Shown here in pieces: positions 1 to 8,796 of a stretch of DNA of 37,036 bases. Source of the DNA: an uncultured Bacteroidota bacterium (GTDB lineage Bacteria > Bacteroidota > Bacteroidia > Chitinophagales > S012-47); assembly GCA_913062655.1 (NCBI GenBank), contig CAJXXO010000002.1, positions 1 to 37,036 of the forward strand, written 5' to 3'. Both the position numbers and the translations under genes were made by a program. Within the stretch, counting starts at the first letter, position 1, and each line of letters opens with the position of its first letter. Under the pieces are notes generated by a model. That model had not been told where the DNA came from, did no database searches, and was given only the letters and a program-made list of their open reading frames with translations.

Positions 1-2075
1 GTAAATACGATAGCACACAGCTCAATGCGACAGGCGGTGTTGCTTATCAGTGGAGCCCTGGCGCTTCCCTCACTTGTACCACTTGTCCTGATCCGGAGGC
101 ATTTCCTTTGGTAACCACTATGTATACGGTTGAGGTTACCGATCAATATGGATGTGTCAACGAAGACAGTATCGAAATACTGGTTAACTCAGCGGCAGGC
201 AATATTAGTCCCGACACCGCAATATGCATAGGTGGTGCTGCTAACCTTCAAATTGGCGGAGGGGTATCCTATCTGTGGTATCCCGGCACTGACCTGTCAT
301 GTACAGCTTGCCCAAATCCGGTAGCTACGCCTACGAGTACCATTACCTACAATGTAGAAGTAACAGATGCCAATGGTTGTCGTGATACAGCAGATGTGAC
401 GGTTACTGTTAATCCGCTGCCTACAGTTAATGCAGGGCAGGATGTGACCATATGTGAAAATGACGATACACAATTGAATGCCGTTTCGCCAACGGCTACC
501 AGTTTCAACTGGCTGCCTACGGTGGGCTTGAGCAACCCTAATATTGCCAACCCTATTGCCTCTCCGCCTACCACCACAACTTATGTAGTGACCGTAGAGG
601 ATGCAAATACTTGCCAGAATACGGACGATGTAACGGTAACAGTCAATCAACGACCCAATACCAATGCGGGTAATGATGTGGCCATTTGCCTGGGCGATAC
701 AACTCCTTTGCAAGCTACAGGTGCCCTATCTTATGTGTGGAGTCCGGCTGCAGGCCTGAGTTGTGTAAATTGCCCGGACCCACTTGCCCATCCTACGTCC
801 ACCACCACCTATACCGTGGTGGGAACGGCTGCCAATGGCTGTACACAAGAGGACCAAGTCACCGTTACGGTAAATAGTTTGCCCACCGTCACCGTGACAC
901 CTAGCAGTACCATTTGTATTGGAGATGATATCCAGTTATTGGCCTCTGGCGGTGTAAGTTACCAATGGAGCCCAGCAACAGACTTAAGTTGTACCAACTG
1001 TCCCAATCCAGTTGCTAATCCCGACACTACGATTACGTACACAGTAACTGCCTTCAATGCAGCAGGCTGTTTCGATGTCGACTCTACTACTATTACAGTG
1101 GCCAGTCCTGCTGCTATTTCAGTTTCAGCAGATACTACGGTTTGCCCGGATGAACCATTGCAGTTGAGCGCCAGTGGTGGGGTTACATACAACTGGAATC
1201 CACCAAACAACAACATGGTTGGGGCTAATACGGCTACCCCTACGCTTACCGTAACTGAAAATCAAGTGTATACGCTTACCGTCATAGATGTCAATGGTTG
1301 TGAGATTATTGAGACGGTTGATATTGGTGTATTTGTGCCGGCAGATCCATTGGCGACAGGAACAGATACTATTTGCTTTGGTGAATCTGTAGTACTTGGG
1401 GCTTCAAACGGGGTAACCTATAATTGGTCGCCTGAAAACACCGTGTCAGACCCCACTATACCAGACCCAATCGCTACCCCGGATGTAACGACTACTTACA
1501 CTATTGACATCATTGATGCCAACGGTTGTCCCAATAGTGATGAGGTTACGGTGACGGTGATTCAGTTGCCGAATGTGGATGCCGGACCGGATATCTCCTT
1601 ATACTCTTCCTCACGCGCTGTTTTGGAAGTTACTGGAGCGGTCAGCTACGTGTGGTCACCCAATATTTGGATTCAGGACACCAACTCGGCTCGCACCTTT
1701 ATCTATCCTGAAGATTCCATCACTTACTATGTAGTAGGTACAGATGCTTTTGGTTGTCAGAATATTGATTCGGTAAATGTGTTTGTGTTGCCTAGTCCAA
1801 AATATTTCGTGCCCAACGCATTTACACCCAACGGAGATGGTCAGAATGACCTGTTTAGAATTAGCTACTATGAGAATTTTCTATTAGAGTCCTTGCAGGT
1901 GTTCAATCGCTGGGGCCATATGGTCTTTTCCACTGAAGATATTACACAAGCCTGGGACGGTCGAACGCCTGATGGCGAACCGCTACCCGCTGGAACGTAC
2001 ATCTATATCATAAATGGAACAGATGAAATAGGAGCTCCACTGTATCGACAGGGTAATGTGATCATAATGCGCTAG
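1..2075 (+). CDS. Large repeat-containing surface protein with gliding motility-associated C-terminal (T9SS type B) domain, 5' truncated
   Basis: Frame stays open from base 3 (KYDSTQLNATGG...), upstream of the ORF-track ATG at 108. Repeated ~80-aa modules (TICxGdsxxLxAxGgxxYxWxPxxxLs...NPxAxPxxTTTYTVxxxDxnGC). C-terminus FVPNAFTPNGDGQNDLF...IFNRWG-like...WDGRTPDGEPLPAGTYIYII is typical of CHU_C/type B sorting domains. Confidence 0.9.
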   Translation, partial: KYDSTQLNATGGVAYQWSPGASLTCTTCPDPEAFPLVTTMYTVEVTDQYGCVNEDSIEILVNSAAGNISPDTAICIGGAANLQIGGGVSYLWYPGTDLSCTACPNPVATPTSTITYNVEVTDANGCRDTADVTVTVNPLPTVNAGQDVTICENDDTQLNAVSPTATSFNWLPTVGLSNPNIANPIASPPTTTTYVVTVEDANTCQNTDDVTVTVNQRPNTNAGNDVAICLGDTTPLQATGALSYVWSPAAGLSCVNCPDPLAHPTSTTTYTVVGTAANGCTQEDQVTVTVNSLPTVTVTPSSTICIGDDIQLLASGGVSYQWSPATDLSCTNCPNPVANPDTTITYTVTAFNAAGCFDVDSTTITVASPAAISVSADTTVCPDEPLQLSASGGVTYNWNPPNNNMVGANTATPTLTVTENQVYTLTVIDVNGCEIIETVDIGVFVPADPLATGTDTICFGESVVLGASNGVTYNWSPENTVSDPTIPDPIATPDVTTTYTIDIIDANGCPNSDEVTVTVIQLPNVDAGPDISLYSSSRAVLEVTGAVSYVWSPNIWIQDTNSARTFIYPEDSITYYVVGTDAFGCQNIDSVNVFVLPSPKYFVPNAFTPNGDGQNDLFRISYYENFLLESLQVFNRWGHMVFSTEDITQAWDGRTPDGEPLPAGTYIYIINGTDEIGAPLYRQGNVIIMR

Positions 2076-2263
2076 TAAAACTGATTCCAAGCTTGTTTGG
2101 CAGGTTTGCATTGAGAGAACAAATATTACACATTAGCATTCTGCCTTTTGTATCCTGTATGTGAAGGAACTTTAATGAAGCGCTAACATTTTAATGTTTA
2201 CGTAACAAGTTCTATTTTTAGACACTTTTGGTCGGGGTAACACATAATTGAAAGGGGATCAGA

Positions 2264-5200
2264 ATGAAAAGACTATTACTAGCCTTAGGGTTTATATTGG
2301 TGTCAACAGCTGTATTTGCAACACACATTGCAGGTGGAGTTATAGAGGTGGCCTGCACTGCTTCTGGAAATTACTCTGTTACTGTCCGTAAGTATAGAGA
2401 TGTTACTGGGGCAGGGTATGCGGGAGCTATTACGCTCACAGCTGAAGAAGTTAATTCAGGAAATACGCAAAACTTCCAATTAACAAGGGTTCAAATCAAT
2501 GCCAACCTTCAACCTCCTGTCACAAACCCCTGTCTAGTACCACCGGCTAATAGTGGACAAGATGAGCATGTTTATGAGGGAACTATTACCCTGAACAATG
2601 GGTCTGCTTACTACTTGTATCATCAGGATAATGCCAGGAACACAACCATGAATGTAACAGGTCAACCTGGAGCCACTATTTATGCTGAGTACCCCGATCC
2701 TGGAATTTATGGTTGTAACAATTCCCCGATTTTTAATGTAGGACCTCCCGTATCGGTTTGTCTGAATGAGCCATTGAATTATGATAATTCAGCTTTTGAT
2801 CCTGATGGAGATCAGCTTCAATACAGATTATGTGAGGCGTTTATCAATACCCCAGCCAATCCACCCTTCAACAGTGTACCATATACCAACCCTTACACTG
2901 CGCAAGACCCGGTATCTGCCAATCCTAATTTAGCCATTGATCCAGTTACCGGTATTGTAACCGGAACGCCAGACCTGGCCGGCCGCTGGGTTTTTACCGT
3001 TTGTGTAGATGAGTTTAGAAATGGCGTGCAAATCGGAGAATATCGTAGAGATGTGCAGATGACAGTGACAGCGTGCACCCAAACAACAACCGTTAATGTA
3101 CCGACAGATTATAATAGTGTTGCCCTCGGTCAAGATGTAATTGCCAGTTGTGATGACTCTACAGTTAACTTTACTACCACCAATGCAAACGCTTTCAATT
3201 ATTTCTGGGATTTTGGCGTAGCAGGCACCAACGCTGATACTTCAGATATTCAAAACCCAACTTTCACCTACCCTGATACTGGCACCTACACGGCTATGCT
3301 TATAATAAATGAAGGCTACATTTGTGCCGACACTGGATTTGTGACGGTCATTGTATATCCATATACGTATGCGGGTTTCACCGTTGCAGAACCGCAGTGT
3401 GTGGGTCAGCCCATACAGTTTAATGACACGTCATCTTGGACCTATGGTACTACCTTTAATTGGTCTTGGAGTTTCGGTGCAATTGGTATACCCAATTCGG
3501 GTACTCCCAATCCATCGCGAACCTATACTTCTCCGGGCGTTTACAATGTAAATCTGGTAGTTGAATCAAGCAAGGGCTGTAGGGATACGGCCAACCAACA
3601 AGTAAATGTTTATACGCCACCCACGGCCAATGCCGGTCCACCAACGATTACCATATGTGAGGGAGAGCCTGTTACACTACCTGCAACCGCCACAGGTGCC
3701 AATTCTTATCAGTGGACCTCCCCAAGTGGAGTGGCTTCGCTTGATTGTGATACATGTTTACAACCTACCGCCACACCATCTTCCACAACTGTTTATTCCC
3801 TGACCGCCACCGGTCCGGGAGGATGTGAAGATGATGACTTTATAACGGTTGTGGTACAACCAGCACCTGTAGTCAATGCCGGTCCAGATCAATTTTTATG
3901 TGGTACAGGAAGTGTGCAGCTAAGTGCGCAATTAGTGTCTAGCCCAGGTGGGGTATTCTGGAATTGGTCTCCTTCTACGGGGCTCAATAGTACGCAAGTA
4001 TCCAATCCTACGGCCAGTCCATCCCAGACTACAACGTATGTTGTAACAGCTACTTCCATCAATGGCAGTTGCGTAGGACGGGATACAGTTACGGTTTTTT
4101 TAAATGCCGTTTCGGTGGATGCTGGCACAGCACCTACGATTTGTCCAGGCGATACGGCTACCTTATCGTCTTCCACACCAGTGGCTAATGCTACCTATAG
4201 TTGGGCACCTGCCACCAACATATCGGATCCTACGTCAGCCAACCCTGATGTTTGGCCGGCAAGTACTACTACCTACACGCTAACCATAACAGACCCCGTC
4301 TCTGGTTGTAATGGGGTAGATTCTGTGGAAGTCACCGTAAGTCCTTTGCCACCTGTAAATGCGGGTAACGATAGCACAATCTGTATCAATACTACGGCTC
4401 AGCTCAATGCAACAGGAGCGTCTACCTATACCTGGGATGCCGATCCAACCCTTAGTGGGACGAATATTCCCAATCCAGTGGCCTCGCCAGGTCAAACTAC
4501 TACCTATTACGTAACGGGTGAGGACGCTATTGGGTGTGTAAATAGAGATAGCATCACCTTGACTGTTGTGCCGCCAGCGAACATTAATGTAACTCCGGAT
4601 ACCACCATTTGTGCTAATACTTCTGCGGCACTCAATGCGAGTGGAGGTGTAACCTATACCTGGACGCCAGCAGGGTCTCTGGTGGGGGCAAATACAGCCT
4701 CACCAACCGCCTCTCCAACCTCGTCTACCACGTATTCGTTGACGGTAGAAGACGCCAATGGATGTTTTATAGATACAACGGTAGCTGTTACGGTAACACC
4801 ACCACCATCAATAGATGCAGGTACGGTCAACTCCATATGTTTTGGTGACTCTACCATATTAAATGCCACAGGCGGCATTAGTTATACGTGGACACCTAAC
4901 ACCAATATTATTGGCGCTAACACAGCAAATCCAACTGTATTCCCCGCGGCCACCACTACATACACAGTAGTGGGGGAAGACGCTACAGGTTGTACCAATG
5001 TAGATTCGGTTACTGTAGTAGTAAATACATTGGCCAACGGAGGCTTTAGCCCTGATACCGCCATCTGTGACGGTGAATCAGTAGTATTGTCGGCCAACGG
5101 ATTTACACAGTACACGTGGAAGCCGGCTGGCTCGCTGAGTACCCCAACCGGTAACGCAACAACCGCCTCACCAACTACTACAACCACTTACACTGTTGTA

Positions 5201-7624
5201 GTGGAAGACAATAATGGCTGCGTAGACAGTGGCACAGTGCAAGTAACGGTTAACAGCTTGCCTACCATTCAGGTGTCTGGCCTGCAAACTATCTGTGTCG
5301 GTGATAGCGCGCAACTTACTGCTAATGTGACGAGCACTCCGGGTGGTCAATCGTATACCTGGACACCTGCCGCTTCGCTGAATGATCCTAACGCTCAGAA
5401 TCCATGGGCATCGCCTACCAGTAATACCATTTACACCGTAGAAGCCACTGACGGCAACGGTTGTGTGAACACATCTACCACTACGGTAAATGTAAACCCA
5501 CTGCCGCCCATCACGCTGCCGTTTGCATCTACTACCATCTGTGAGGGCGATAGCGTTCAATTGCCGATATCAACTACGGCTACAGGCGCAACCTACAACT
5601 GGTCACCCAATAATAACCTGACCTGTTTGACTTGCCCTGATCCTATTGCTCACCCGATGCTGAATGAGGTGTACACCGTAACGGTAACTGATGCGATTGG
5701 TTGTAGCAACAGAGATTCAATAGCCGTCAATGTAAATGTGCTGCAGCCGGGTAATTTCATCTCAGATACGGCCATTTGTGTGGGTGAAAGTGTCACGCTT
5801 TTCGCCAACGGCTTTAGCAGCTATACCTGGTTCCCGGGCACTGATTTGTCTTGTACCAACTGTCCTACACCTACAGCCACTCCGTCCACCACCACAACTT
5901 ACTTTGCTGCGGTAGAGGATGCCAATGGTTGTCAGGATACCGGTTCTGTAGAAATAACGGTGAATGCATTGCCAACAGTTAATGCCGGACAGGATGTCAC
6001 TATTTGTGAGAATGATAATGTAACGCTTTCGGCTACGGCACCAACGGCAACCGGCTTCAGTTGGAGTCCGGCCACAGGATTGAGCAATGCCAATATTGCC
6101 TCTCCGGTAGCTAGCCCAGCCACTACCACCGACTACACAGTTACGGTTACGGATGCTAATAACTGCACCAACAACGATGATGTGCGGGTCACTGTCAATC
6201 AGCGACCACCAACCAATGCGGGGCAGGATCAACCGATTTGCTTTGGCGATACAATACCCTTGCAAGCTTCTGGTGCAGTAAGCTATACCTGGGCACCGGC
6301 TGTAGGGTTGTCTGATCCTACTATTGCCAATCCAGATGCTTATCCTACATCGACCACAACTTATACGGTTACCGGAACGGCTGCCAACGGTTGTACCGAA
6401 ACCGATGAGATTACGATAACCGTAAATCCATTGCCTACCATTAGTCTGACCCCTAACAGCAGTATCTGCCAGGGAGAAGACATACAATTGGTAGCCAGTG
6501 GTGGTACCGGGTATAGTTGGTCACCTGCCGCGAGCTTGAGCTGCACCAATTGTCCGGCTCCGGTGGCTACCCCCACACAAACCACCGTGTACACGGTAGA
6601 GGTGTCAACTGCTGCAGGCTGTATTGATACCGCATCGGTAGAAGTATTTGTAGCTACCCCGGCCAGTATAGGTATCCCAAATGATACCGCTGTCTGTCCT
6701 GGGGAAAGTGTAACACTAAACATTATTGGAGGTGTGACCTACGATTGGGAGCCTAAGGTGGATATTACCAATGCCAATACTGCCAATCCGACCATAACAC
6801 CTACACAACCTCGTACGTATACTGTTACTATTGTCGATAATAATGGTTGTGATATCCAGGGTACAGTGGATGTGGGTATTTACACCCCAGCCGATCCGCT
6901 GGCCGGTACTGCACAAACTATTTGTGTAGGGGACAGCGTGACGTTGAGTGCGCAAAATGGCGTGACGTATAACTGGACGCCAGCCACCAACATCATCGAC
7001 CCAACGGTAAGCAATCCTACTGCTGTACCCGCACAGACGACCACCTTTACCGTGGAAATTGTAGATGCAAACAATTGTGTCAATACGGATGAGGTAACTA
7101 TTAATGTACAACCGTTGCCTGCCGTAGACGCAGGGCCGGATATGGCGATTTATGAAGACTCTCGAGCTGTATTGCAGGCTTCCGGTGCACAGACTTATGT
7201 GTGGAGCCCGAATGTATGGATCGAGGATACGGCTGCGGCCAGCACCATCATTTATCCAGAGGACTCTATCAGGTACTACGTATTAGGCACAGATGCCTTT
7301 GGATGCCAGAATACAGACTCCATCTACATACGCGTGCTGCCTAAGCCTAAATTCTACGTTCCCAATGCTTTCTCACCGGATGGTGATGGTCAGAATGACC
7401 TATTTATCATCTCGTACTACCAGAACTTTAACCTGAATTCCTTTAAGATATTCAATCGTTGGGGACAACTGGTGTTCGAAACGGATGACGTAGATCAAGG
7501 CTGGGACGGTCGAACGCCTGGTGGAGAGCCGCTGCCAATGGGTACGTACATTTTCCGCATTGAAGGGGAGGATGACCTGGGTATCCCGCAGGATCGACAA
7601 GGAAATGTGACGCTCTTACGGTAA
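2264..7624 (+). CDS. Giant (1786 aa) PKD/repeat-module surface protein with gliding motility-associated C-terminal (T9SS type B) domain
   Basis: Signal peptide MKRLLLALGFILVSTAVFA; PKD-like segments (FTTTNANAFNYFWDFG, NWSWSFG); many ~80-aa modules; C-terminus FYVPNAFSPDGDGQNDLF...FNRWGQLVF...WDGRTPGGEPLPMGTYIFRI. Confidence 0.93.
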   Translation: MKRLLLALGFILVSTAVFATHIAGGVIEVACTASGNYSVTVRKYRDVTGAGYAGAITLTAEEVNSGNTQNFQLTRVQINANLQPPVTNPCLVPPANSGQDEHVYEGTITLNNGSAYYLYHQDNARNTTMNVTGQPGATIYAEYPDPGIYGCNNSPIFNVGPPVSVCLNEPLNYDNSAFDPDGDQLQYRLCEAFINTPANPPFNSVPYTNPYTAQDPVSANPNLAIDPVTGIVTGTPDLAGRWVFTVCVDEFRNGVQIGEYRRDVQMTVTACTQTTTVNVPTDYNSVALGQDVIASCDDSTVNFTTTNANAFNYFWDFGVAGTNADTSDIQNPTFTYPDTGTYTAMLIINEGYICADTGFVTVIVYPYTYAGFTVAEPQCVGQPIQFNDTSSWTYGTTFNWSWSFGAIGIPNSGTPNPSRTYTSPGVYNVNLVVESSKGCRDTANQQVNVYTPPTANAGPPTITICEGEPVTLPATATGANSYQWTSPSGVASLDCDTCLQPTATPSSTTVYSLTATGPGGCEDDDFITVVVQPAPVVNAGPDQFLCGTGSVQLSAQLVSSPGGVFWNWSPSTGLNSTQVSNPTASPSQTTTYVVTATSINGSCVGRDTVTVFLNAVSVDAGTAPTICPGDTATLSSSTPVANATYSWAPATNISDPTSANPDVWPASTTTYTLTITDPVSGCNGVDSVEVTVSPLPPVNAGNDSTICINTTAQLNATGASTYTWDADPTLSGTNIPNPVASPGQTTTYYVTGEDAIGCVNRDSITLTVVPPANINVTPDTTICANTSAALNASGGVTYTWTPAGSLVGANTASPTASPTSSTTYSLTVEDANGCFIDTTVAVTVTPPPSIDAGTVNSICFGDSTILNATGGISYTWTPNTNIIGANTANPTVFPAATTTYTVVGEDATGCTNVDSVTVVVNTLANGGFSPDTAICDGESVVLSANGFTQYTWKPAGSLSTPTGNATTASPTTTTTYTVVVEDNNGCVDSGTVQVTVNSLPTIQVSGLQTICVGDSAQLTANVTSTPGGQSYTWTPAASLNDPNAQNPWASPTSNTIYTVEATDGNGCVNTSTTTVNVNPLPPITLPFASTTICEGDSVQLPISTTATGATYNWSPNNNLTCLTCPDPIAHPMLNEVYTVTVTDAIGCSNRDSIAVNVNVLQPGNFISDTAICVGESVTLFANGFSSYTWFPGTDLSCTNCPTPTATPSTTTTYFAAVEDANGCQDTGSVEITVNALPTVNAGQDVTICENDNVTLSATAPTATGFSWSPATGLSNANIASPVASPATTTDYTVTVTDANNCTNNDDVRVTVNQRPPTNAGQDQPICFGDTIPLQASGAVSYTWAPAVGLSDPTIANPDAYPTSTTTYTVTGTAANGCTETDEITITVNPLPTISLTPNSSICQGEDIQLVASGGTGYSWSPAASLSCTNCPAPVATPTQTTVYTVEVSTAAGCIDTASVEVFVATPASIGIPNDTAVCPGESVTLNIIGGVTYDWEPKVDITNANTANPTITPTQPRTYTVTIVDNNGCDIQGTVDVGIYTPADPLAGTAQTICVGDSVTLSAQNGVTYNWTPATNIIDPTVSNPTAVPAQTTTFTVEIVDANNCVNTDEVTINVQPLPAVDAGPDMAIYEDSRAVLQASGAQTYVWSPNVWIEDTAAASTIIYPEDSIRYYVLGTDAFGCQNTDSIYIRVLPKPKFYVPNAFSPDGDGQNDLFIISYYQNFNLNSFKIFNRWGQLVFETDDVDQGWDGRTPGGEPLPMGTYIFRIEGEDDLGIPQDRQGNVTLLR

Positions 7625-7644
7625 GTGCGTCTGGCGATACGAAT

Positions 7645-7675
7645 AAGACCATTGGGCAACCCAATGGTCTTTTTT
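7645..7675 (+). terminator. Rho-independent terminator after the giant surface protein gene
   Basis: Perfect hairpin AAGACCATTGGG-CAA-CCCAATGGTCTT followed by a T tract. Confidence 0.9.
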
Positions 7676-7685
7676 ATTCTTGACT

Positions 7686-8300
7686 ATGCAATCTGGTCAA
7701 CTCTTAGTGATGTTAAAAACGCCTGTTTTGGGCGCTGTGAAGACCCGACTGGCTGCATCCATAGGTGCGGAAGGCGCCTTGCACATCTACCAACAGTTGC
7801 TCAGGAACACCATACGCACGGTGGCCGAAAGCAGATGGCCAACGCAGATATGGTGGACAGGAGAGGCCGCGGCCTTGCCTGCCTTTCCAACAGGATTTGC
7901 GCTGCATGAGCAGCCAGCCGGAGATTTGGGGCAGCGAATGGGCGCGGCTTTTGCCCACAGCTTTACCCGGTTTCCTGATCAACCTGCGGTGATTATTGGA
8001 ACCGATTGCTGGACCTTGAGTACCCAAATCCTGGATGCCGCCTTCGAAGCCTTGCAGCATCACCAAACAGTGCTTGGTCCCGCTACCGATGGGGGATATT
8101 ACCTATTAGGTATGCGGCAATGGTACCCTGAATTGATGGAGGGCATTGCGTGGAGTACGGCAAAAGTGGCAGCGCAAACCAGCGCAAGAATTGCCGCACT
8201 TGACCTTTCCTGCCATACCTTAGTAGCTATGAATGATATTGATACCCTCGAAGACCTATTGCAGACCCCCTTGCGTTATGAAATAGATAAAAAATTGTGA
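7686..8300 (+). CDS. TIGR04282/DUF2064-type glycosyltransferase (GT-A fold)
   Basis: LLVMLKTPVLGAVKTRLAASIG...DQPAVIIGTDCWTLSTQILDAAFEAL...VLGPATDGGYYLLGM is characteristic of the DUF2064 family. ORF track starts at TTG 7680; ATG at 7686 is the more likely start. Confidence 0.85.
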   Translation: MQSGQLLVMLKTPVLGAVKTRLAASIGAEGALHIYQQLLRNTIRTVAESRWPTQIWWTGEAAALPAFPTGFALHEQPAGDLGQRMGAAFAHSFTRFPDQPAVIIGTDCWTLSTQILDAAFEALQHHQTVLGPATDGGYYLLGMRQWYPELMEGIAWSTAKVAAQTSARIAALDLSCHTLVAMNDIDTLEDLLQTPLRYEIDKKL

Positions 8301-8794
8301 TGAAAACGGTAGTCCTCATTCGCCATGCTAAGTCCTCCTGGGATAATCCAACATTGGATGACTTTGACCGTCCCTTGAATGCACGAGGACAGCGGGATGC
8401 TCCCGCCATGGCCCATCATCTGAGCAAGGAGGGCTTTGCAGAAGGTCGCTGGATCAGTAGCCCCGCCAAGCGTGCGCTTACTACGGCTCAGCTTATGGCA
8501 AAGACATTGGGCCGCCCTGCTGATACCCTGGAGACAGACTCACGCTTGTATCACGCCTGGACAGACACCCTACTCGACATCATCCGCGAACAGCCGGCAG
8601 CAGTAGATCGACTGTTGTTGTTTGCCCACAACCCTGGCTTGACAGAGATGGCACATAGACTCACACAAGTGCGGCTGGATAACCTACCCACATGCGGTAT
8701 CTTTGTGGTATCCTTTCCCATAAGCGATTGGCGTGCGGCAGCCTATGGCAAGGGTAACTTTGTTTGGCTAGACTATCCCAAAAACCACCGTTGA
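8300..8794 (+). CDS. sixA: SixA-type histidine phosphatase (phosphohistidine phosphatase)
   Basis: MKTVVLIRHAKSSWDNP (RHG-like motif), ISSPAKRALTTAQLMA, LLLFAHNPGLTEMAHRL. The ATG at 8300 overlaps the upstream stop (TGATG). Confidence 0.85.
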   Translation: MKTVVLIRHAKSSWDNPTLDDFDRPLNARGQRDAPAMAHHLSKEGFAEGRWISSPAKRALTTAQLMAKTLGRPADTLETDSRLYHAWTDTLLDIIREQPAAVDRLLLFAHNPGLTEMAHRLTQVRLDNLPTCGIFVVSFPISDWRAAAYGKGNFVWLDYPKNHR

Positions 8795-8796
8795 TT

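Noticed and set aside
2171-2230. Possible Pho-like half-site pairs upstream of the giant adhesin (TTTAATG-AAGC-GCTAACA; TTAATG...CGTAACA)
   Set aside because: Two 11-bp-spaced TAA pairs exist but are out of register with each other and not phased with a clear -7 element. The region is AT-rich, so chance is likely.
5762-6487. 241-aa antisense ORF inside the giant adhesin gene
   Set aside because: Opposite a strongly supported repeat-rich CDS, with low-complexity composition and no recognisable motif. Several similar antisense ORFs in 297-7111 arise from the codon bias of the repeats.
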